Assembly (NCBI GenBank): GCA_021162485.1
Contig: JAGGYP010000025.1
Coordinates: 1 to 14,603 of the forward strand
DNA from: Thermoplasmata archaeon
GTDB taxonomy: Archaea > Thermoplasmatota > E2 > DHVEG-1 > B8-G13
DNA length: 14,603 bases
Reading direction: 5' to 3'
In this document: piece after piece, positions 7,874-14,266 of the stretch
How the letters are laid out: the number at the start of each line of letters is the position of its first letter
How positions within the stretch are numbered: position 1 is the first letter of the stretch
Translations under genes and position numbers: made by a program
The notes under the pieces: generated by a model
Database searches by the model: none
Seen by the model: only the letters and a program-made list of their open reading frames with translations
What the model was told of the DNA's origin: nothing

Positions 7874-8941
7874 TCACAATCTAATTTTTATTCTACTCTT
7901 CAAATCTATCAATAACTTGTTTCGTATTTTATAAAGTCTTTTCAACTCTTTTCCCTCTTTATATTTTCCCAGTATGTATGAGAACAGAATTGGAGAGGCT
8001 ATAGTGAAATCACAATATACTACAGTGCTGTTTCCAATGCTTTTAGGATTGATTTTCCCCCAGGAAACCGCTTCATTGGGTGTGGCTCCAGATAGCCCAC
8101 CCCACTGTGGTGCATCAGTAGTGATTTGGATAAAATAATCATGTCCTTTTTTCCCTAAATTGAGTATCTGATCCAGCATAGGCTGCGTTTGCATATAAAA
8201 ATTCTTAGGTGCGCCACCACCGATTTCTATTGCACCATTTTTTTTACTGCTGAACACAATCGCTGAGGTTTCCAATACATCTTTATCAGGGTCTATAAAA
8301 AATTTTTTTCCTTCTATTTTTAGAGATGCAGTATTTAGTGCAATCGAAGAATCTCCTGGAGAGGGCGTGTATATTGGTAAATCATGTTTTGCTGCAGTAG
8401 CCAATATTGAGTATTCTGGATGTTTGGATTTTTTCAGTAGAATTTCACCTAAAAATTTATGCAGATCTGCGCTTGAGATAGGCTCCTTAGAGGAAAAATC
8501 TTTTAAAGAATTTCGAATAAAATCATCTGTTTTTAACAGGGTATCTTTTGGTATAAAAATATCATATATTCTTACTATTCCTCTTTTTAATAAATCATCA
8601 TCTCTAACCCTAAAATCACCTTGATAAACAGGTAGATCTAAAGCAAAATGCATATCATGATAAAGATTGGCGCCAGTTGAGATAATAAAATCCACCAGAC
8701 CTTTTTCTATAAGTGATATAACAAAACCTCCAAGACCTGTTGGTGTAAAAGCACCAGAAAGAGTTAGACAAATGGTCGTGTTATCTTCTAGCATCTTTTC
8801 ATATATCTTACAAGCCTCATACAATCTACCAGCATTGTACGCTTTTGATTTAGAAAAAAGAGAAACCAAATTTTCTATACCATCTATTTTTCTAATGGAG
8901 GGAACTATTCTTTGATCCAAAATATTTTTATTCATATTCAT
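7874..8941 (-). CDS. Deoxyhypusine synthase-like protein
   Basis: A 355-residue member of the deoxyhypusine synthase family, NAD-dependent enzymes that move an aminobutyl group from a polyamine to a lysine of aIF5A, or act on related amines. The NAD-binding pieces are present: [14 protein letters not shown], then [14 protein letters not shown]. The reactive lysine is in EAVSWGKI (K296, with E290 and W294). Two stretches differ from classical enzymes. [14 protein letters not shown] (from about 241) stands where human DHS has GGG..KHH, so the histidine equivalent to H288 is lost. WGGLSGATP replaces GSDSGARP, so leucine stands where human D316 would be. This resembles the deoxyhypusine synthase-like group also found in bacteria. 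The gene start lies inside the end of the arginine decarboxylase gene. Start choice is open among TTG 8944, ATG 8941 and ATG 8935; none has a clear ribosome site, as expected for coupled translation. Substrate is uncertain. Confidence 0.88.
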   Translation of the reverse strand: MNMNKNILDQRIVPSIRKIDGIENLVSLFSKSKAYNAGRLYEACKIYEKMLEDNTTICLTLSGAFTPTGLGGFVISLIEKGLVDFIISTGANLYHDMHFALDLPVYQGDFRVRDDDLLKRGIVRIYDIFIPKDTLLKTDDFIRNSLKDFSSKEPISSADLHKFLGEILLKKSKHPEYSILATAAKHDLPIYTPSPGDSSIALNTASLKIEGKKFFIDPDKDVLETSAIVFSSKKNGAIEIGGGAPKNFYMQTQPMLDQILNLGKKGHDYFIQITTDAPQWGGLSGATPNEAVSWGKINPKSIGNSTVVYCDFTIASPILFSYILGKYKEGKELKRLYKIRNKLLIDLKSRIKIRL

Positions 8942-9482
8942 CAATTATAAAAACTGCAGCTGCGATTACAGTCGTCCATAAGCCGTTTTTATCCCCTACA
9001 GCTGTTTGGGTTATGCTCTGTGTTTTAACTATGCGCCCACTCATCTTGTACTCTTGTTTTCGTTCATCCCACGCCTTGTCAGGATCAAATGGTATACCTA
9101 AAGTAGTAGCTAACATAGTAGCTGCTAAATCTTCAGCATAGTCACCAGCTTTTTTACAAACTTCACCATAACTATGATGCTCAGAAATATAACCATAAGA
9201 TTTCCTGTCTTTAGGAATTGCGACACCAATAGAAGCACCAATTAATCTATTTGGCTCATTAGTAGAATTTCTTGACATTACACAATATGTTATCTGCCCT
9301 GGTTTAAGCAGCTTAATACCCTCTTTTCTTGGTATTATTTTACAGTCTGGTGGTATAATACTAGAAACATTCACTATGTTGCATTTTTCTATCCCTGCGC
9401 TTCTCAGAGCTAGTTCAAAAGATTGAAGCGCATGCTTGTGTTTGCCAACGCCTTTTGTAAAGAAGACTTTTTTTGGTACCAT
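8928..9482 (-). CDS. pdaD: Pyruvoyl-dependent arginine decarboxylase (PdaD)
   Basis: Decarboxylates arginine to agmatine, the first step of archaeal polyamine synthesis. It is 184 residues, slightly longer than the 165-residue Methanocaldococcus jannaschii enzyme. The proenzyme self-cleavage site is the Ser-Ser pair in [14 protein letters not shown] (S40-S41): the first serine ends the beta chain and the second becomes the pyruvoyl group of the alpha chain. [25 protein letters not shown] and [11 protein letters not shown] follow; the glutamate near 101 corresponds to the family's catalytic acid. The C-terminal half has [15 protein letters not shown]. The final bases overlap the DHS-like gene by 14 or so, so the two proteins are made together. 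The ATG at 9482 has no clear Shine-Dalgarno but has a TATA-like box at the leaderless distance. Assignment is firm. Confidence 0.95.
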   Translation of the reverse strand: MVPKKVFFTKGVGKHKHALQSFELALRSAGIEKCNIVNVSSIIPPDCKIIPRKEGIKLLKPGQITYCVMSRNSTNEPNRLIGASIGVAIPKDRKSYGYISEHHSYGEVCKKAGDYAEDLAATMLATTLGIPFDPDKAWDERKQEYKMSGRIVKTQSITQTAVGDKNGLWTTVIAAAVFIIDEYE

Positions 9483-9505
9483 AAAATCAGAGATGTTTTG
9501 GTTGG

Positions 9506-9512
9506 ATAAAAA
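9506..9512 (-). promoter_or_regulatory. pdaD: TATA-like box for pdaD, leaderless spacing
   Basis: TTTTTAT on the minus strand spans positions -24 to -30 relative to the pdaD ATG. Transcription would start at or beside the start codon, and there is no convincing ribosome site in the 47-base gap. This suggests a leaderless pdaD/DHS-like transcript, separate from the upstream dipeptidase gene. Confidence 0.5.
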
Positions 9513-9529
9513 GTTAATGGCGAAGTAAG

Positions 9530-10978
9530 TTAGATGTTTTCTAGTATCTTTAGCACATACTTGTAGAACTTGTCCACGGTGCTTATCTCTACTTGTTCAT
9601 CTGGCGAATGCGGGTATTTTATTGTAGGACCTATTGATATCATATCCATACCTGGGAATTTCTCGCCAATTATACCACATTCTAAACCAGCATGTATAGC
9701 TTCCACCTTTGGCTCCCTCCCGTACATTTCTCTGAATACTTTTTTTGCAAGTGCTAGAATCTTTGAATCAAGATTAGGTTTCCATCCAGGATAGGGCTCA
9801 TCTTCAGTAGTTTTAGCACCAGCTAGAGAAGCAATTGCTTTGATTCTCCCTCGCATATCCTCAAGCTCAGATTTTGTTGCGCTTCTTGAACTCATCTCGA
9901 TTACAGCGTTATTTTTCTCCATGGAAATTTTTGCTAGGTTTGTGGATGTCTCTACTAGTCCTGGTACATCATAGCTCATTTTGTCAACGCCATGAGGTAG
10001 ACTGTAGAGCAAATTAATAAGTTTAAAAGTAGATTCCTTATCAAGTATTTCTTCTGGATTTTTTGTCTCTTCTATTTTAAGGATGAAGTTAGGGTCTATT
10101 GTTTTTATCTCATTTGCTATATCTTTTGCCTCATTTTTGAGAGAGGAGACAAATTTAGACATATCTTTTTCATTTACTAAAACCACAGCAGTGGCTTCAC
10201 GTGGTATGGCATTGTGTTTATCGCCACCTCTAATATCTGATACAAGCAGTTCATAGTTCTGCATTGCCTTCCAAAGGAACCTCGCTAAAATCTTTATCGC
10301 ATTTCCTCTTTGCTCATGGATATCTACTCCAGAATGCCCACCTCTTAAACCTGTAACCTTTATAGTAAAAGATTTTGATTCTTTTCCATTTTTTTGTCTT
10401 TTTAGGGGTAACTCTATTTTTGAACCTCCTCCCCCTGCACTGCCTATAGTTATAACGCCAAAATCTTCACTGTCAAGGTTGAGCATAATCCTGCCTTTGA
10501 GAAAATCAGGTTGAATTGCAAAGGCACCGGTTAGACCTGTTTCTTCATCCACTGTGAACAAAGCCTCAATTGGTCCATGTTTTAGGTTTTTATCCTCTAA
10601 TATCGCTAGCATAATTGCTAGACCAATTCCATTATCTGCTCCTAATGTTGTTCCATCTGCGGTTAAAACATCTCCTTTTTTTACCAACTTTATGGGGTCT
10701 TTGCTAAAATCATGTTCCACGTTTGCATTTTTCTCGCAAACCATGTCCATATGTCCCTGCAGAACAACTATAGGTTTGTTTTCCATCCCTGGGCTGGCAG
10801 CTTTTCTTATGACAACATTTCCTGCTTTGTCCACTTTGTACTCGAGGTTGAGTTTCTTCGCAAAGTTTACAATGTATTCTCTTATTTTTTCCTCATGTTT
10901 GGAGCATCTTGGGATTTTTCTAATTTCATCGAAATGTTTCCAAACAATCTCTGGTTTTAAACCTTCAATAACAGACAT
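9530..10978 (-). CDS. pepD: Aminoacyl-histidine dipeptidase (PepD-like, peptidase family M20)
   Basis: Cytoplasmic two-metal dipeptidase that cleaves Xaa-His (carnosine-type) and other dipeptides. It is 482 residues, matching E. coli PepD (485). The metal ligands are all visible: H76 and D78 in [14 protein letters not shown], bridging D115 in [10 protein letters not shown], the catalytic E145 and ligand E146 in [11 protein letters not shown]169 in LNLDSED, and H457 in [13 protein letters not shown]. The lid/dimerisation domain sits between about 200 and 390 ([15 protein letters not shown] starts it). The ATG at 10978 was chosen over the TTG at 10996 because GGGAGGT (10985-10991) lies between them. 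The gene appears to stand alone, with its own TATA-like box. This family is mainly bacterial, so ancient transfer is possible, though base composition looks like the neighbours. Confidence 0.94.
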   Translation of the reverse strand: MSVIEGLKPEIVWKHFDEIRKIPRCSKHEEKIREYIVNFAKKLNLEYKVDKAGNVVIRKAASPGMENKPIVVLQGHMDMVCEKNANVEHDFSKDPIKLVKKGDVLTADGTTLGADNGIGLAIMLAILEDKNLKHGPIEALFTVDEETGLTGAFAIQPDFLKGRIMLNLDSEDFGVITIGSAGGGGSKIELPLKRQKNGKESKSFTIKVTGLRGGHSGVDIHEQRGNAIKILARFLWKAMQNYELLVSDIRGGDKHNAIPREATAVVLVNEKDMSKFVSSLKNEAKDIANEIKTIDPNFILKIEETKNPEEILDKESTFKLINLLYSLPHGVDKMSYDVPGLVETSTNLAKISMEKNNAVIEMSSRSATKSELEDMRGRIKAIASLAGAKTTEDEPYPGWKPNLDSKILALAKKVFREMYGREPKVEAIHAGLECGIIGEKFPGMDMISIGPTIKYPHSPDEQVEISTVDKFYKYVLKILENI

Positions 10979-10984
10979 AAGATA

Positions 10985-10991
10985 ACCTCCC
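10985..10991 (-). promoter_or_regulatory. pepD: Shine-Dalgarno site fixing the pepD start
   Basis: GGGAGGT on the minus strand, 6 bases before the ATG at 10978. The longer frame from the TTG at 10996 would translate this site, so the shorter start is preferred. Confidence 0.85.
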
Positions 10992-11027
10992 TTCAATAAA
11001 ATTGTATTAAACTGTAAAAGAGTAATG

Positions 11028-11037
11028 TATTAAAAAA
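11028..11037 (-). promoter_or_regulatory. pepD: TATA-like box for pepD
   Basis: TTTTTTAATA on the minus strand, preceded by AAA, would set a transcript start near 11006 and a leader of about 28 bases that includes the strong ribosome site. The T run lies 11 bases past the end of the PH-domain gene and may also end that transcript. Confidence 0.45.
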
Positions 11038-11048
11038 TTTGCTAAAAT

Positions 11049-11963
11049 CTAAGATTCCTCTTCATCTTGGTTTTTGAGTTCTAACTGTCTCTCAAGGAGA
11101 GCCTTCATTTGCTTCTGAATATCCAGCTGCTCTTTCTGGCATTCTACTTGTTCCTTCTGATATGGAACTATAACACTCCCTTGCACCAGACTTTCAATTA
11201 ATTTCCTAACCTCTTTGTATGGATACACACCATGCAACTCATAATATGTTCTAGCACGTGGAGTTTGTACTTCTTTACTTCCACCAAATACCCCAAATAC
11301 CCCAAATCGTTTCTTTGCTGTGCCACCAACACCCATTGCGGCAAATGAAGTATCTTTTCCTAAGCCAAAACCAGATTGTGTTATAGGAATAATAGTTCCA
11401 AAATCAAAAATTTGACCCAGGATGCCCTGCGAACTCTCTATATCGGTTACCTTATCATATCTCAAGGTTCGTTCTCTTTTTCGTATTATTCCTCCTTTGA
11501 ATATTATCCTAAAATTAGTGACAATATACTTATGTGATCTTCTATACAAGTCAATAACAACTATACCCACCAACCCCATGCATATGGAGTATACAGGGAT
11601 GAAAATATGGTATACACTTAGCCAACCCCCCATAAACATGAGGATAGTTCCAATAGCTAGCAGGAGAATGTAAAGAAAAAATATACGCCATCTTATAAAC
11701 AATAAGGAAAAAACAACACCACCAATCAACGTAACAGCCCACCATACAAGCAAACTGGGAATGAAAACAAAACCACCAAAGAAACCTTTTAAGAAATTTT
11801 CAAAACCAACCCAATAGCTAGAAAAATTTATCAGCCACCCAAATACAATACCCCATAAGAGCAAAAAAATAGCAATGGATTGCAAGCTAAAAAAAGATAA
11901 CGGGTGCGGTTTCAACTCTTTCTCCAAATGTTCATCCTTGAGAAGATCTTCTTCTAATCCCAA
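11049..11963 (-). CDS. Membrane protein with bacterial-type PH domain (bPH_2-like) and C-terminal coiled coil
   Basis: A 304-residue protein of unknown function. After a charged N-terminus (1-24) come about four membrane segments (28-45, 66-90, 94-112, 118-139). A PH-like domain of the bPH_2/YdbS type follows (about 145-258), recognisable by SHKYIVTNFRIIFKGGIIRK, RTLRYDKVTDIESSQGILGQIFDFGTI and YPYKEVRKLIESL. A glycine/phenylalanine-rich loop (about 198-229) is inserted near the end of this domain and includes GVFGVFGG, encoded by a 9-base tandem repeat. The tail (268-300) is a Gln/Glu/Lys-rich helix likely to form a coiled coil, with QKEQ repeated twice. The domain should face the cytoplasm. 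Translation starts at a TTG (11963) overlapping the stop of the upstream membrane gene, with GAGG 4 bases ahead; there is no nearby in-frame ATG. The two membrane proteins are therefore coupled. Confidence 0.8.
   Translation of the reverse strand: MGLEEDLLKDEHLEKELKPHPLSFFSLQSIAIFLLLWGIVFGWLINFSSYWVGFENFLKGFFGGFVFIPSLLVWWAVTLIGGVVFSLLFIRWRIFFLYILLLAIGTILMFMGGWLSVYHIFIPVYSICMGLVGIVVIDLYRRSHKYIVTNFRIIFKGGIIRKRERTLRYDKVTDIESSQGILGQIFDFGTIIPITQSGFGLGKDTSFAAMGVGGTAKKRFGVFGVFGGSKEVQTPRARTYYELHGVYPYKEVRKLIESLVQGSVIVPYQKEQVECQKEQLDIQKQMKALLERQLELKNQDEEES
11284..11307. repeat. Short 9-base tandem repeat inside the PH-domain gene
   Basis: The unit CCAAATACC occurs about 2.7 times without a mismatch. 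Because the unit is three codons it adds whole residues and encodes GVFGVFG on the minus strand. It lies in a loop-like insertion, so copy number could vary between relatives without breaking the frame. Confidence 0.7.
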
Positions 11964-13003
11964 TCGTCCTCAACCTCTAAATCTTTCAATTTTTTTATGC
12001 CACGCTTGGTTTTAAGCTTATTGGTCTTAAACCTTTTAAGAAATAATGTTACAATAAAAGTGGAAACAACCATTATAGTGATTGAGATAGAATAACGAAA
12101 TGAAAATGGGTTAAATAAAATACGGGAAAGCAGATAGGATAAAACCATTGTAGCATATGGAAGCAAATTCCAAAAAGGTAGTATTTGATCAACATTTTTT
12201 ATAAGCAGGATAACAAAATGAGCAATAACTATTGCAATTATCGCAATAACAGACAACCACCCAAAAAACAACATCAGATTAATGTACCAGCTTAGTTTGA
12301 AAAGCATGCAAACATAGTAAAAGACATAAAAGAAAGCAAAAAGAAATAGAATATACCATGGTTTTTCAGATAAGAGCTCTTTTATATTCTGCAGATCATA
12401 TATTATGTTGATCTTTCTTTTTTCCTCTCTTCCAATATACAGGGGTCTTATCCCAAGTCCAACAAAAATTACAAACAGTAAAAAGAAGACATGGAAGGGA
12501 TTTAGAAAATCTAGGTTTATAAGTAGTTCAGAAAACTTTTGTGAAAAATAAGCCAATCTCTCTCCAAAGATTATCAATCCATCTGAAAAATGATAAAAGG
12601 AACTAGATGCAAACTTAAAAGCAGTGTTGTACCCTAGAAAGAGTAGAATAAAAATTAAAAAAGTGGGGACAAAGAAAGGCCCGACGAATAAAAAAACCTT
12701 TGTTACCCACTCTACAGCTCCTCTTGCTTGTTTTTTTGGCTCTACTTTACTTTCATCTACACTTATATAAAAATGGGAGACACCACATTTTGTTATTGTA
12801 TAACCAATTGCATGTGAGAAAGCTTGAAAAAACAAACCCACTAGGTTTGTGAATCTACAGAGGCTTTGATGTTTACTCCATATTTTTCTAAGCAAATGTT
12901 TCATGCTCTCTATTAATAACAATTGGATAGACCAAAACAAAATTATGCAAAGAATTGGTGCAAGGGGTGCAAATAGGAATTTGTCTACTATCTCCCAACC
13001 CAT
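11954..13003 (-). CDS. Polytopic membrane protein, possible inactive M50-like relative, function unknown
   Basis: A 349-residue protein that I do not recognise with confidence. It has about seven or eight hydrophobic segments (near 11-32, 52-72, 102-124, 168-186, 217-235, 238-268, 278-296, 304-322), a cytoplasm-like basic stretch at 188-200, and a very basic tail (323-345) ending in acidic residues. The second segment reads FFQAFSHAIGYTITKCGVSHFYI and is followed by VGPFFVP near 107-113. This spacing recalls M50-type membrane metalloproteases (HExxH, then a substrate-side loop, then a hydrophobic segment), but HE is replaced by QA, leaving only H64. If related, it is catalytically dead. AGGTG lies 6 bases before the ATG at 13003. 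Its last 10 bases overlap the PH-domain gene, so the two form an operon with their own TATA-like box. Confidence 0.7.
   Translation of the reverse strand: MGWEIVDKFLFAPLAPILCIILFWSIQLLLIESMKHLLRKIWSKHQSLCRFTNLVGLFFQAFSHAIGYTITKCGVSHFYISVDESKVEPKKQARGAVEWVTKVFLFVGPFFVPTFLIFILLFLGYNTAFKFASSSFYHFSDGLIIFGERLAYFSQKFSELLINLDFLNPFHVFFLLFVIFVGLGIRPLYIGREEKRKINIIYDLQNIKELLSEKPWYILFLFAFFYVFYYVCMLFKLSWYINLMLFFGWLSVIAIIAIVIAHFVILLIKNVDQILPFWNLLPYATMVLSYLLSRILFNPFSFRYSISITIMVVSTFIVTLFLKRFKTNKLKTKRGIKKLKDLEVEDDWD
11968..11971 (-). promoter_or_regulatory. Ribosome site for the TTG start of the PH-domain gene
   Basis: GAGG on the minus strand, inside the last codons of the upstream gene and 4 bases before the TTG at 11963. 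It is the reason for accepting a non-ATG start. Confidence 0.55.
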
Positions 13004-13040
13004 AAATTACACCTAGTTATCAAAACATTAAACTACTCAA

Positions 13041-13053
13041 TAATATTTAAAAA
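13041..13053 (-). promoter_or_regulatory. TATA-like box for the polytopic/PH membrane pair
   Basis: TTTTTAAATATTA on the minus strand. A transcript start near 13019 would give a leader of about 16 bases holding the AGGTG ribosome site (13010-13014). The T run directly after the JAMM gene's stop may double as that operon's terminator. Confidence 0.5.
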
Positions 13054-13058
13054 CGCTG

Positions 13059-13448
13059 TTAATCAACAACCTCTATTTCTATTTCTTCACCCTTCCAGTT
13101 ATATGCCTTCCAAGATCTCTCATCAAAAGGATATGCGACAATGATATGGACCATGCCTTTTTTATTGAAAAGAGAGAGATCAGCTTTTGAGGGGTTTGCA
13201 AATGGTGAAGGGTGGCTATGAACTGATCCAACGATGCTAAAATCTATAGGTAGCATATGGAATTGAAATATTGCATGCGAATCTCCAGATATTGTGCCAG
13301 GTAATAATATAAGCTCTGTTATTATATCTTTTTCAGCCCGCAGCAAGGCCGCGAATTCTCTTGGATAAGAAGATTTAGATGCCTCTAGTATCAGTCTGAG
13401 GCAATCTTTTTTAATTTTCCATTTTTCAACAGGTTTATCAAATATCAT
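13059..13448 (-). CDS. JAMM/MPN+ metalloprotease (archaeal desampylase-like)
   Basis: A 129-residue single-domain zinc isopeptidase. The complete JAMM set is present: catalytic glutamate E31 in YPREFAALL, then GSVHSHPSPFANPSKADL with zinc ligands H77, H79 and D90, and S87 of the SxxD motif. Archaeal single-domain JAMM proteins such as Haloferax HvJAMM1 remove ubiquitin-like SAMP modifiers from proteins, and some free SAMP for sulfur transfer. That role is likely but no SAMP or E1-like gene is in the window to confirm it. The ATG at 13448 is only 2 bases past the NAD kinase stop, so it is the third gene of the reductase/NAD kinase operon. It lacks extra domains, so targeting must come from partners. 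Confidence 0.92.
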   Translation of the reverse strand: MIFDKPVEKWKIKKDCLRLILEASKSSYPREFAALLRAEKDIITELILLPGTISGDSHAIFQFHMLPIDFSIVGSVHSHPSPFANPSKADLSLFNKKGMVHIIVAYPFDERSWKAYNWKGEEIEIEVVD

Positions 13449-13450
13449 TT

Positions 13451-14266
13451 TTATCTTGTCAGTTTCAATCTTACCATCTGGTAAAAGCTTTCACCGAATC
13501 TTATAAACTTTGCTTTTTTCTCAGATTTAGTAACGCAAACCTCATTTTTAGGTGTAACATTATGCCTTTCTTTACCATCTATAACAAGCACAGCATTCTT
13601 ACTCACAGGTGTTAACTTGATACAAATTCTTTTTTGTGACGGTATTATCCATGGTCTTGCTGAGAGTTTAAAAGCAGCGAGTGGTACGATTACAACAGCA
13701 TCAACAGATGGATCTATAATAGGGCCGCCGGCGCTTAGAGCATAGCTAGTAGACCCTGTAGGAGTGGCAACAATTATACCATCTGCCTTTATGACTTCTA
13801 TCCTTTCTGTTTCAACAAATATCTGAAATTCAACCAGTTTAGCTATGTTGGCTGTTTGTAATGTTATCTCATTGGTGGCATCACTTAGTCTCTTACCATC
13901 AAGTAAAACCTTTAGTTTCATTCTCTCCTCAACATTATATTTTCCCTCGAGTATTCTTTTTACACCGCTAATGGCATATTTTGACTCAACTTCTGTTAAA
14001 AAACCCATGCCGCCAGAGTTTATAGCAAAGATCGGTTTATCTATCTTCTCAAGTGTTCTAAGAATGGTGCCATCGCCGCCAATTGTTATAACAATATCAG
14101 ATAGTTTGTTTATTTCCTCAAAACTATAACCTTTTTTTCCAATTTTTTCTGTGAGTACTTCCTCATGTAATATTTCAACCTTGTTTTCATTTAAAAAATC
14201 ATATACCATTTTAGCTAGTGCAAAGGCTTTTTCATCCTTTGGTTTGCAAACCAGCCCGAATCTCAT
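13451..14266 (-). CDS. nadK: NAD kinase (ATP- or polyphosphate-NAD kinase)
   Basis: Phosphorylates NAD to NADP, the sole source of NADP(H). It is 271 residues, normal for archaeal and bacterial enzymes. The N-terminal alpha/beta domain has the diagnostic TIGGDGTILRTLE with GGDG at 63-66, then FAINSGGMGFLTEVE (81-95). The C-terminal beta domain contains the ATNEITLQ stretch (N132-E133, NAD contacts), ADGIIVATPTGSTSYALSAG (161-180) and GGPIIDP. It starts with the ATG at 14266, which overlaps the TGA stop of the geranylgeranyl reductase gene in an ATGA, a sign of coupled translation. The link with a reductase that consumes reducing power is functionally sensible. Identity is secure. Confidence 0.96.
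   Translation of the reverse strand: MRFGLVCKPKDEKAFALAKMVYDFLNENKVEILHEEVLTEKIGKKGYSFEEINKLSDIVITIGGDGTILRTLEKIDKPIFAINSGGMGFLTEVESKYAISGVKRILEGKYNVEERMKLKVLLDGKRLSDATNEITLQTANIAKLVEFQIFVETERIEVIKADGIIVATPTGSTSYALSAGGPIIDPSVDAVVIVPLAAFKLSARPWIIPSQKRICIKLTPVSKNAVLVIDGKERHNVTPKNEVCVTKSEKKAKFIRFGESFYQMVRLKLTR

Noticed and set aside
8367-8915. Plus-strand frames opposite the DHS-like gene
   Set aside because: Antisense to a well-conserved enzyme; no start signals or recognisable domains.
10554-10985. Plus-strand frame of 143 codons opposite pepD
   Set aside because: Mirror of the conserved M20 metal-site region, with no ribosome site.
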